64,000 bases of DNA from Oceanicola sp. 502str15. Lineage in GTDB: Bacteria > Pseudomonadota > Alphaproteobacteria > Rhodobacterales > Rhodobacteraceae. How positions within the stretch are numbered: the stretch's first letter is position 1; each line of letters starts with the position of its first letter. The position numbers were made by a program, and so were the translations under genes. The stretch is from contig NZ_WYDQ01000001.1 in assembly GCF_024105635.1 (NCBI RefSeq), forward strand, positions 310,001 through 374,000. Direction: 5' to 3'. Below the pieces are notes generated by a model, which was given only the letters and a program-made list of their open reading frames with translations, had not been told where the DNA came from and did not search any database. Positions 25,358 through 33,660 of the stretch are shown one piece after another.

Positions 25358-26371
25358 ATGAAGAAACTCGTCGCAACAACTGCGCTCGCACTCTGCGCCA
25401 TGTCCGGCACCGCCATGGCCCAGGACATCGGCGCCTGCCTGATCACCAAGACCGATACCAACCCGTTTTTCGTGAAGATGCGCGAAGGCGCCGAGGCGAA
25501 GGCCGCCGAGCTGGGCGTTACTCTCAACAGCTACGCCGGCAAGGTTGACGGTGACCATGAAACCCAAGTGGCCGCCATCGAGACCTGCATCGCCAACGGC
25601 GCCAAGGGCATCCTGCTCACCGCATCCGACACCAGCTCCATCGTGCCGGCCGTGCAGCAGGCCCGTGACGCCGGCCTCGTGGTGATCGCGCTCGACACCC
25701 CGCTGGAGCCGATCGACGCCGCCGACATGACCTTTGCCACCGACAACTTCCTCGCCGGTGAGCTGATCGGCCAGTGGGCCGCCGCCACGCTGGGCGACGA
25801 GGCCGCCAATGCCAAGATCGCCATGCTCGACCTCGCCGTCAGCCAGCCCACCGTGGGTGTGCTGCGCGACCAGGGCTTCCTTCAGGGCTTTGGCATCGAG
25901 CTGGGCGACCCGAACAAGTGGGGTGACGAGGAAGACCCGCGCATCATCGGCAACGACGTGACCGCCGGCAACGAGGAGGGCGGCCGCAAGGCGATGGAAA
26001 ACCTTCTGGCCACCGACCCCGAGATCAACGTGGTCTACACCATCAACGAGCCTGCCGCTGCCGGGGCCTATGAGGCGCTCAAGGCGATTGGCCGCGAGAA
26101 CGACGTGCTGATCGTGTCGGTTGACGGCGGCTGCCCCGGTGTGGCCAACGTGAAGGACGGTGTGATTGGCGCCACCTCGCAGCAATACCCGCTGCTGATG
26201 GCGTCCAAGGGCATCGAGGCGATCGTCGCCTTCGCCAAGGACGGCACCAAGCCGGCCAACACGCCCGGCAAGGACTTCTTCGACACAGGCGTTGCGCTCA
26301 TCACCGACAAGCCCGCCGAGGGCGTCGAGAGCATCGACACCGCCGAGGGCACAGAGCTCTGCTGGGGCTGA
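25358..26371 (+). CDS. frcB: Sugar ABC transporter substrate-binding protein, FrcB type
   Basis: 337-aa periplasmic protein. Signal peptide [20 protein letters not shown] with AMA/Q cleavage. Peripla_BP_4-type fold: [50 protein letters not shown] and [27 protein letters not shown] lies just upstream of the ATG. With the FrcC, FrcA and FrcK-like genes following in order and a ROK repressor divergent, this is the frc (fructose, also mannose/ribose) arrangement; the sugar itself is inferred. Confidence 0.88.
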   Translation: MKKLVATTALALCAMSGTAMAQDIGACLITKTDTNPFFVKMREGAEAKAAELGVTLNSYAGKVDGDHETQVAAIETCIANGAKGILLTASDTSSIVPAVQQARDAGLVVIALDTPLEPIDAADMTFATDNFLAGELIGQWAAATLGDEAANAKIAMLDLAVSQPTVGVLRDQGFLQGFGIELGDPNKWGDEEDPRIIGNDVTAGNEEGGRKAMENLLATDPEINVVYTINEPAAAGAYEALKAIGRENDVLIVSVDGGCPGVANVKDGVIGATSQQYPLLMASKGIEAIVAFAKDGTKPANTPGKDFFDTGVALITDKPAEGVESIDTAEGTELCWG

Positions 26372-26396
26372 CCCGGCAGGCAGCCGATTGAACCAC

Positions 26397-26424
26397 GAAC
26401 GGGGCGGAGGTTTCCGCCCTGTTC
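26397..26424 (+). promoter_or_regulatory. Intercistronic hairpin after the binding-protein gene
   Basis: GAAC-G-GGGCGGA pairs with TCCGCCC-T-GTTC, a 12-bp stem (one G-U) with a 4-base loop, located 26 bases after the frcB stop. There is no T tract, so this is likely an mRNA-stabilising structure that keeps binding-protein mRNA above permease mRNA. Confidence 0.6.
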
Positions 26425-26460
26425 AAACCGGCAGGACACGCGCCTGCCCCGGGGGGACAC

Positions 26461-27522
26461 ATGTCACAATCTGATAACTACGAGGCCTCTGCCTCCAGCG
26501 CACCCAGTGAAGTCGCGTCCTTCGACGGGCACAACAAGAACCTGATCGACCGGCTTCAGCACCTGTTGCACACCACGCCGGCGCTCGTGCCGCTCATCGT
26601 GCTGGTGCTGTCGATCGCGGTCTTCGGCCTTACGCTCGGTGCCCGGTTCTTCTCGCCCTTCGCCCTCACGCTGATCCTGCAACAGGTACAGATCGTCGGC
26701 ATCGTGGCCGCCGCGCAGAGCCTTGTTATCCTCACGGCGGGCATCGACCTGAGCGTGGGTGCCATCGCGGTGATCTCCTCGGTCATCATGGGGCAGTTCA
26801 CCTTTCGCTACGGTGTGCCCGTGGGCCTCTCCATCGTCGCCGGTCTCACCCTCGGCACCGCCATCGGTGCGCTGAACGGCTGGCTGGTGGCGCGGGTCAA
26901 GCTGCCGCCCTTCATCGTGACGCTCGGCATGTGGCAGATCGTGCTGGCGGCCAACTTCCTCTATTCGGCCAACGAAACTATCCGCAGCCAGGACATAGCC
27001 GAGGCGGCCCCCCTGCTTCAGCTCATGGGCGCCAAGTTTAGCGTGGGCGGCGCGGTCTTTACCGTTGGCGTGGTTTTCATGCTGATCCTCGTGCTGATCC
27101 TCGCCTATGTGCTGCGGCACACCGCTTGGGGCAGGCATGTTTATGCCGTGGGCGATGACCCGGATGCGGCGGAGCTTTCGGGCGTGAACGTGCGGCGCAC
27201 GCTGATCTCGGTTTATGCGCTCGCGGGCCTCATCTGCGCCTTCGCCGGATGGGCCCTGATCGGGCGGATCGGCTCTGTCTCGCCCACCTCGGGCCAGCTT
27301 CTGAACATCGAGAGCATCACCGCCGTGGTGATCGGGGGCATCTCGCTCTTCGGCGGGCGCGGCTCGATCCTCGGCACGCTCTTCGGGGCCCTGATCGTTG
27401 GTGTCTTCACCCTCGGGCTGCGGCTCGCCGGGGCGGACGCCCAGTGGACCTACCTGCTTATCGGCACTCTCATCATCGCGGCTGTGGCCGTCGACCAGTG
27501 GATCAGAAAGGTGGCAGCCTGA
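26461..27522 (+). CDS. frcC: Sugar ABC transporter permease, FrcC type
   Basis: 353-aa inner-membrane permease of the ribose/fructose branch (BPD_transp_2). After a hydrophilic N-terminus there are about ten hydrophobic segments; the family signature QSLVILTAGIDLSVGAIAVI is present, as are ALNGWLVARVKLPPFIVTLG and GRGSILGTLFGALIVGV. Its stop overlaps the ATPase start (TGATG). Pairs with frcB and frcA. Confidence 0.9.
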   Translation: MSQSDNYEASASSAPSEVASFDGHNKNLIDRLQHLLHTTPALVPLIVLVLSIAVFGLTLGARFFSPFALTLILQQVQIVGIVAAAQSLVILTAGIDLSVGAIAVISSVIMGQFTFRYGVPVGLSIVAGLTLGTAIGALNGWLVARVKLPPFIVTLGMWQIVLAANFLYSANETIRSQDIAEAAPLLQLMGAKFSVGGAVFTVGVVFMLILVLILAYVLRHTAWGRHVYAVGDDPDAAELSGVNVRRTLISVYALAGLICAFAGWALIGRIGSVSPTSGQLLNIESITAVVIGGISLFGGRGSILGTLFGALIVGVFTLGLRLAGADAQWTYLLIGTLIIAAVAVDQWIRKVAA

Positions 27523-28292
27523 TGGAACCCATTCTCAAGGGCCGCGGCCTGACCAAGCGCTATGGCCGCGTGACCGCGCTCGACAATTGCGACTTCGACC
27601 TGATGCCGGGCGAGATCCTTGCCGTGATCGGCGACAACGGCGCGGGCAAGAGCTCTCTCATCAAGGCGGTGTCGGGGGCGGTGATCCCCGATGCGGGGAC
27701 GGTGACGCTGGAGGGCAAGGAGGTCAACTTCGCCTCGCCCATCGACGCGCGGGAGGCGGGCATCGAGACGGTCTACCAGACGCTCGCCATGTCTCCTGCC
27801 CTGTCGATTGCCGACAACATGTTCATGGGCCGCGAAATCCGCCGCCCGGGCTGGCGGGGCAAGCTCCTGCGCCAACTTGACCGCCCCACGATGGAACGGA
27901 TGGCCCGTGAGAAGCTCACCGAGCTTGGCCTGATGACGATCCAGAACATCAATCAGGCGGTGGAAACCCTTTCGGGCGGTCAGCGGCAAGGTGTTGCCGT
28001 GGCCCGCGCGGCGGCCTTCGGCTCCAAGGTGATCATCCTCGACGAGCCCACGGCGGCGCTCGGCGTGAAGGAGAGCCGGCGGGTGCTGGAGTTGATCCAG
28101 GACGTGAAATCACGCGGCATCCCGATCATCCTGATCAGCCACAACATGCCCCATGTCTTCGAGGTGGCCGACCGGATCCATGTGCACCGGCTGGGCCGCC
28201 GCCTCTGCGTGATCGACCCGCGCGACTACACGATGTCGGACGCGGTGGCCTTCATGACGGGCGCAAAAGAGGCGCCGCCGGTCGCGGCATGA
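27522..28292 (+). CDS. frcA: Sugar ABC transporter ATP-binding protein, FrcA type
   Basis: 256 aa, a single ATPase domain rather than the doubled domain of RbsA-type proteins, as in frc systems. Walker A IGDNGAGKSS, signature LSGGQRQGVAVARA, Walker B VIILDEPTAALG, switch His in LISHNMPHVFEVADR. Start ATG 27522 overlaps the permease stop, and its own stop overlaps the kinase start (ATGA). Confidence 0.92.
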   Translation: MEPILKGRGLTKRYGRVTALDNCDFDLMPGEILAVIGDNGAGKSSLIKAVSGAVIPDAGTVTLEGKEVNFASPIDAREAGIETVYQTLAMSPALSIADNMFMGREIRRPGWRGKLLRQLDRPTMERMAREKLTELGLMTIQNINQAVETLSGGQRQGVAVARAAAFGSKVIILDEPTAALGVKESRRVLELIQDVKSRGIPIILISHNMPHVFEVADRIHVHRLGRRLCVIDPRDYTMSDAVAFMTGAKEAPPVAA

Positions 28293-28945
28293 CCCCCTCG
28301 GTCACGTCATTGCCCGAGTTGGGGCAGGCCGTCCTGAACGCCCCCATGAAGCGCCGCCGCAGGGTGGTTGCTCTTGCAGGGGCGCCCGCAAGCGGCAAGT
28401 CGACCCTCGCCACCGCGTTCTGCGACGCGCTCAACGAGGCCGGGCAGCGGGCGCAGGTGGTGCCGATGGACGGTTTCCACCTGCACAACCCGATCCTTGT
28501 CGAGCGCGGGCTGCTGGCGCGGAAGGGCGCGCCGGAAACCTTCGACGCGGCCGGCTTCCTGCACCTCGTCGGGCGACTGGGTGACGAGCCCGAGATCGTC
28601 TTTCCGGTCTTTGACCGTACGAGGGATATCGCCATTGCGGGTGCGGGCATTGTCGACGAGGCCTGCGAAACCGTAATCGTCGAAGGCAATTACCTGCTGC
28701 TCGACAGGCCCCTGTGGCGCGACCTGCGCCAGCACATGGATCTGTCCGTTCTGGTGGCCGTCGAGATTGAGATATTGCGCGCGCGGCTGGTGGCGCGCTG
28801 GCTCGAGCATGGCCTGTCGCCGGCGGAGGCAACCGCCCGAGCCGAGGGAAACGACCTCGCCAATGCCGCGTTGATCGCACAGACCTCGCTGCCAGCCGAT
28901 GTGATTTGGGCCGGCGGTGAGGGCACCACCGAAATGCCCGTCTGA
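28289..28945 (+). CDS. frcK: P-loop kinase, FrcK-like
   Basis: 218 aa. Walker A ALAGAPASGKSTLATAFCDA, then VVPMDGFHLHNPILVERGLL, the substrate-region motif shared by uridine kinase/pantothenate kinase-like sugar kinases, and EGNYLLLDRPLW. In frc operons this last gene is a probable sugar kinase acting on the imported sugar; activity is inferred. Overlaps frcA by 4 bp. Confidence 0.8.
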   Translation: MTPSVTSLPELGQAVLNAPMKRRRRVVALAGAPASGKSTLATAFCDALNEAGQRAQVVPMDGFHLHNPILVERGLLARKGAPETFDAAGFLHLVGRLGDEPEIVFPVFDRTRDIAIAGAGIVDEACETVIVEGNYLLLDRPLWRDLRQHMDLSVLVAVEIEILRARLVARWLEHGLSPAEATARAEGNDLANAALIAQTSLPADVIWAGGEGTTEMPV

Positions 28946-29372
28946 CCTGACACTTGGCGTGGTTCGGCGTTTCGGTTGAAGGGCAACGCGTGCGGGGTTT
29001 GAGCTGTTGTGTTCCAAATGGCTCGCTTGCGCAGCGCTTCCTTGAACCTTGATCGACTCTTGGTCCGCCACTTTGGTGATGCGGACTCTCTTGAAACTGC
29101 GAAAGAAGCCAGTGTCGCGTCAGGAGGCGACAGAGCAGGCGCGGTTTCGCCGCTTCTCAGTGTCCCTGATAAGGCATTCGCAATTTACGATTATGACTAT
29201 CGGGAGCTCGATGCGGGTGTGGCTCGGGAGGAGGGCCAATTGCCGTAGATGCCTTCGCAGCATCTGGCCAAGCCTTCACAAATAAGCGCCGAGTCCGTTC
29301 ACTATGCCGAAGCCGGGCGTTCGCAGCCGGACTTGTGAGCAAGCTTTGATTTTGGTGAAGGGGAATGCCTGC
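28946..29372. other. Gene-free stretch
   Basis: About 430 bases between frcK and tRNA-Gly with visibly lower GC than its flanks. Several short open frames exist on both strands but none has a ribosome site, family motif or plausible composition. It could be a decayed remnant. I see no recognisable insertion-sequence ends. Confidence 0.5.
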
Positions 29373-29390
29373 AATGACCTTCGGGTCATT
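29373..29390 (-). terminator. Hairpin just downstream of tRNA-Gly
   Basis: Perfect 7-bp stem AATGACC/GGTCATT with a 4-base loop, 9 bases after the tRNA 3' end. There is no good T tract on the minus strand, so it may be a processing signal or a weak terminator. On the plus strand the loop is TTCG closed by C-G, the very stable cUUCGg tetraloop. Confidence 0.4.
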
Positions 29391-29398
29391 CTACTCAT

Positions 29399-29473
29399 TG
29401 GAGCGGGCGATGAGATTCGAACTCACGACCCTAACCTTGGCAAGGTTATGCTCTACCCCTGAGCTACGCCCGC
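29399..29473 (-). tRNA. tRNA-Gly (anticodon GCC)
   Basis: Minus-strand cloverleaf: acceptor GCGGGCG paired with CGCCCGC, D-arm with AGCTCAGGGGTAGAGC, anticodon arm AACCTTGCCAAGGTT with anticodon GCC, and T-arm GTGAGTTCGAATCTCAT. Discriminator T and an encoded CCA end. All stems close; 75 nt including CCA. Confidence 0.97.
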
Positions 29474-29558
29474 ATCCGTTGAGTAGCGGTCAAATAACGG
29501 GGGGGAGGGGCGGGTTCAAGGGGAAATTTGGCCCCATTGGCGAAAAATTTCCGGGGGC

Positions 29559-29945
29559 TCAGAACAGGGCGTGAAACAGCAGCCCGAGACCCATCAGCAG
29601 CAGGGCGGAAAAGGTCAGCACCATGCCCGATACCCGGAACGGCAGGCTCATTCTGGGGCCAAGCAGGGCGCGTGCGTGCAGCAGGCGGCCTGCGAGGAGG
29701 GCGATGCCGAGGAGGTGCAGGGCAATCGCGGGGGCGCCCTGTGCCTCGGACAGGGCCAGCAGCAGGATGCCGAGCGGCGCGTATTCGGCGCAGTTTCCCT
29801 GGGCGCGGGTGAGGGCGCGCATCCGGCTGTCGTCGCCGTCGCCCAGCGAGATGCCCTTGGTCCGCCGCCGCACGGTGACGGAATAGCTGAGGCCGACGAA
29901 GAAGATCGTCAGCAGGCCTGCGTAGATGGATGTGACGGCAAACAT
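29559..29945 (-). CDS. MAPEG-family membrane protein
   Basis: 128 aa with four hydrophobic segments. The family region SRMRALTRAQGNCAEYAPLG matches the MAPEG signature (RAQxNxxEYxP), followed by IALHLLGIALLAGRLLHARA. Members include glutathione-dependent enzymes, but most short bacterial ones have unknown activity. Start ATG 29945 places the first helix directly at the N-terminus. Confidence 0.88.
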   Translation of the reverse strand: MFAVTSIYAGLLTIFFVGLSYSVTVRRRTKGISLGDGDDSRMRALTRAQGNCAEYAPLGILLLALSEAQGAPAIALHLLGIALLAGRLLHARALLGPRMSLPFRVSGMVLTFSALLLMGLGLLFHALF

Positions 29946-30047
29946 GGGGAGCCCTTCCTCGAACGGTGGCATCTGAGCGCAAATCCCCCTGCGGATCAAC
30001 GTGTTACGTTGGGCGCGCAGGGGGGCTGATTGGGGCGGCTTGCGCCT

Positions 30048-33000
30048 TTACTCCAGTTCCACCAGCAGATCCTTTGCGTCGATCTGCTCGCCGGCCCGGA
30101 TGTGGACGGCCTTTACGGTGGCGTCGCGCTCGGCGTGGAGGCCGGTTTCCATCTTCATGGCCTCGATGGTCAGCAGCAGGTCGCCCGCGCTCACCTTCTG
30201 GCCCGCGCTGACGCCGACGGAGGCGACCGAGCCGGGCATGGGCGCGCCGATGTGGTTGTCGTTGCCGAGTTCGGCCTTGGGGCGGGCCTGGACGGCGGAG
30301 GCGACGCGGCGGTCGGTGATGCGGACGGTGCGGGGCTGGCCGTTGAGCTCGAAGAAGACGCGCACGATGCCCTCTTCGTTTGTTTCGCCCACGGCGGAGA
30401 GCCGGATTTCCAGCGTTTTGCCCGGGTCGATCTCGACAGAGATCTCGTCGCCGGGTTCCATGCCGTAGAAGTAGGTTTCGGTCGGCAGGGTGCGGACCGG
30501 GCCGTATTCTTCATGGCGGGCGGCGTAATCGGTGAAGACCTTGGGATACATCAGGTATCCGTTCAGATCCTCGTCATCCAGCTCGAAGCCGAGCTTCTCG
30601 GAAACCTCCTTGCGGGTGGCCTCCAGATCGACCGGCTTCATCGACTTGCCGGCGCGCTCGGTGAGGGGCTTCTCGCCCTTCAGCACTTTTTTCTGGATGC
30701 CCTCCGGCCAGCCGCCGGGGGGCAGGCCGAGGTTGCCCTTCATCATGTCGATGACCGAGTCGGGGAAGGAGACCTCGCGCTTGGGGTCTTCGACCTCGGC
30801 GCGGGTAAGGCCTTGGGAAACCATCATCAGTGCCATGTCGCCGACCACCTTGGAGGAAGGGGTGACCTTCACGATGTCGCCGAACATCTGGTTCACGTCG
30901 GCATACATCTGCGCGACTTCGTGCCAGCGCTCTTCGAGCCCCATCGAGCGGGCCTGCGCCTTGAGGTTGGTGAACTGGCCGCCGGGCATTTCGTGCAGGT
31001 AGACCTCGGAGGCGGGGGCCTGGAGACCGCTCTCGAAGGCGGCGTAATGGGTGCGGACGCTTTCCCAGTAGTCGGAGATTTCGCGGATGGCGCCGATGTC
31101 GAGCCCGGTGTCGCGCTCGGTGTATTCCAGCGCCTCGACGATGGTGCCGAGCGTGGCCTGCGAGGTGTTGCCCGAGAGCGCATCCATGGCGCAATCGACC
31201 GCATCCACACCCGCCTCGGCGGCGGCGAGGATGGTGCCGCAGGCGATGCCGGCGGTGTCGTGGGTGTGGAAATGGATCGGCAGGTCGACCGCGTCCTTGA
31301 GCGCCGGGATCAGCACCTTGGCGGCGGAGGGCTTCAGCAGGCCAGCCATGTCTTTCAGGCCAAGGACGTGGGCACCGGCCTTCTCGAGTTCCTTTGCCAT
31401 TTCAACGTAGTACTTCACGTCATACTTGGCGCGATCGGGGTCGAGCAGGTTGCCGGTGTAGCAGACCGTGCCCTCGATGATCTTGCCGCTCTCGCCCACG
31501 GCATCCATCGCCACGCGCATGTTTTCGACCCAGTTGAGGGAGTCGAAGACGCGGAACACGTCGACCCCGGAGGCGGCGGCCTGCTTGACGAAGCTGACCA
31601 CCACATTGTCGGGGTAGTTGGTGTAGCCCACGCCGTTGGAGGCGCGCAGCAGCATCTGGGTCATGATGTTGGGCATGGCGGCGCGGATGTCGCGGAGGCG
31701 CTGCCAGGGGCATTCCTGCAGGAAGCGGTAGGCCACGTCGAAGGTGGCGCCGCCCCAGCATTCGACCGAGAAGAGCTGGGGCAGGTTGGCGGCATAGGCG
31801 GGGGCGACGCGGATCATGTCGATCGAGCGCATCCGGGTGGCGAGCAGCGACTGGTGGCCGTCGCGCATGGTGGTGTCGGTGATGAGGAGCTGCTTTTGCG
31901 CCTTCATCCAATCGGCCACCGCTTTGGGGCCCTTGTCCTGCAGCAAGTTGAGCGTGCCCGGAGCGGGCACCTCGACGCGGCGGGCGGGGGCCTTGGGCGG
32001 CTTGGCCTCGGCGGGCTTGGGGCGGCCGGCGGTCTCGGGGTGGCCGTTCACGGTGATGTCGGCCACGTAGCGCAGGATCTTGGTGGCCCGGTCGCGGCGG
32101 CGTTTGAAATCAAAGAGTTCCGGCGTCTCGTCGATGAACTTGGTGTGGTAGGTATTGCCGGTGAAGGTGGGGTGCTTCAGCAGGTTCTCGACGAAGGCGA
32201 TGTTGGTGGACACGCCCCGAATACGAAACTCGCGCAGCGCCCTGTCCATCCGCGCAATCGCGGCCTCGGGGGTGGGGGCCCAGGCGGTGACTTTCGTCAG
32301 CAGCGAGTCGTAGTAGCGGGTGATGACGCCGCCGGCATAGGCGGTGCCGCCGTCGAGCCGGATGCCCATGCCGGTGGCGGAGCGATAGGCGGTGAGGCGG
32401 CCGTAGTCGGGGATGAAGTTGTTCAGCGGATCTTCGGTGGTTACGCGGCACTGCAGCGCGTGGCCGTTCAGGCGCACGTCATACTGCGATGCGGTGCCGG
32501 TGGCCTCGACCAGCGACTTGCCCTCGGCGATCTTGATCTGGGCCTGCACGATGTCGATGCCGGTGACTTCCTCGGTCACGGTATGCTCGACCTGCACGCG
32601 GGGGTTCACCTCGATGAAGTAGAACTTGCCGGTTTCCATATCCATCAGGAACTCGACGGTGCCGGCGCATTCGTAGTTCACATGCTCGCAGATCTTCTTG
32701 CCGAGGTTGCAGATCTCCTCGCGCTGGGCCTCGGAGAGATAGGGGGCGGGCGCGCGCTCGACGACCTTCTGGTTGCGGCGCTGCACCGAGCAGTCGCGCT
32801 CCCAGAGGTGGTAGATGTTGCCCTGGCTGTCACCGAGGATCTGCACCTCGACATGGCGGGCGCGGGTGATCATCTTTTCCAGATACCCCTCGCCATTGCC
32901 GAAGGCGGCCTCGGCCTCGCGGCGGCCTTCGAGGACTTTTTCCTTCAATTCCGAGGGCTTGTTGATCGGGCGCATGCCGCGACCGCCGCCGCCCCAGCTG

Positions 33001-33485
33001 GCCTTGAGCATGAGCGGATAGCCGATCTTCTCGGCCTCGACGGCGATGGCCTCCATGTCGTCGCCCAGCACCTCGGTGGCCGGAATCACCGGCACGCCGG
33101 CCTCGATGGCGACCTTGCGGGCCGAGGCCTTGTCGCCGAGCTGGCGCATGGTCTTGGCCTTGGGGCCGATGAACTTGATGCCCTCGGCCTCGCAGGCATC
33201 GACGAATTGGGGGTTCTCGGAGAGCAGGCCATAGCCGGGGTGGATGGCATCGGCGCCGGACATCTTGGCGACGCGGATCATCTCCTCGATGGAGAGATAG
33301 GCGGCCACCGGGCCCAGCCCCTCGCCGATCCGGTAGGCCTCGTCGGCCTTGAAGCGATGCAGCCCCAGCTTGTCTTCCTCGGCATAGACGGCGACCGTCT
33401 TCTTGCCCAGCTCGTTGGCCGCCCGCATGATCCGGATGGCGATCTCGCCCCGATTTGCGATAAGGATTTTCTGAAATTCAGCCAT
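30048..33485 (-). CDS. pyc: Pyruvate carboxylase
   Basis: 1145 aa, single-chain alpha4 type, ATP-dependent carboxylation of pyruvate to oxaloacetate (anaplerosis). Domains in order: biotin carboxylase (~1-455, KILIANRGEIAIRIMRAANE, the ATP-grasp glycine loop in KASWGGGGRGM), carboxyltransferase (~530-810, TTMRDGHQSLLATRMRSIDM, HTHDTAG), a PYC/OADA domain, and a biotinyl domain at the C-terminus with the biotinylated Lys in EAMKMET. Full length, no breaks. Transcribed alone; the divergent helicase gene starts 176 bp away. Confidence 0.97.
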   Translation of the reverse strand: MAEFQKILIANRGEIAIRIMRAANELGKKTVAVYAEEDKLGLHRFKADEAYRIGEGLGPVAAYLSIEEMIRVAKMSGADAIHPGYGLLSENPQFVDACEAEGIKFIGPKAKTMRQLGDKASARKVAIEAGVPVIPATEVLGDDMEAIAVEAEKIGYPLMLKASWGGGGRGMRPINKPSELKEKVLEGRREAEAAFGNGEGYLEKMITRARHVEVQILGDSQGNIYHLWERDCSVQRRNQKVVERAPAPYLSEAQREEICNLGKKICEHVNYECAGTVEFLMDMETGKFYFIEVNPRVQVEHTVTEEVTGIDIVQAQIKIAEGKSLVEATGTASQYDVRLNGHALQCRVTTEDPLNNFIPDYGRLTAYRSATGMGIRLDGGTAYAGGVITRYYDSLLTKVTAWAPTPEAAIARMDRALREFRIRGVSTNIAFVENLLKHPTFTGNTYHTKFIDETPELFDFKRRRDRATKILRYVADITVNGHPETAGRPKPAEAKPPKAPARRVEVPAPGTLNLLQDKGPKAVADWMKAQKQLLITDTTMRDGHQSLLATRMRSIDMIRVAPAYAANLPQLFSVECWGGATFDVAYRFLQECPWQRLRDIRAAMPNIMTQMLLRASNGVGYTNYPDNVVVSFVKQAAASGVDVFRVFDSLNWVENMRVAMDAVGESGKIIEGTVCYTGNLLDPDRAKYDVKYYVEMAKELEKAGAHVLGLKDMAGLLKPSAAKVLIPALKDAVDLPIHFHTHDTAGIACGTILAAAEAGVDAVDCAMDALSGNTSQATLGTIVEALEYTERDTGLDIGAIREISDYWESVRTHYAAFESGLQAPASEVYLHEMPGGQFTNLKAQARSMGLEERWHEVAQMYADVNQMFGDIVKVTPSSKVVGDMALMMVSQGLTRAEVEDPKREVSFPDSVIDMMKGNLGLPPGGWPEGIQKKVLKGEKPLTERAGKSMKPVDLEATRKEVSEKLGFELDDEDLNGYLMYPKVFTDYAARHEEYGPVRTLPTETYFYGMEPGDEISVEIDPGKTLEIRLSAVGETNEEGIVRVFFELNGQPRTVRITDRRVASAVQARPKAELGNDNHIGAPMPGSVASVGVSAGQKVSAGDLLLTIEAMKMETGLHAERDATVKAVHIRAGEQIDAKDLLVELE

Positions 33486-33660
33486 GGCGCTCCCCGATTA
33501 TTCCGCGTTGCAGCAGACCCGATTGTTACGGAGATTTCACGGAAGGGAAAGGGGAGATGCTGCAATGCAGAAGCTGCGGGAATGCCGGTATGGCCGCGAT
33601 GTGGAACGCAAGGTGAACACGCTCTTTCCCTCAAAAGCGTAACGCGATATGGTCGCGCGC

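Noticed and set aside
29224..29235. A lone GGGAGGAGG at about 29226, same as the array loop motif
   Set aside because: Not enclosed in a stem longer than about 3 bp and no second hairpin nearby; judged a chance match.
29009..29248. Possible 79-aa gene between frcK and tRNA-Gly
   Set aside because: No ribosome site, no recognisable motif, and overlapping alternatives on both strands.
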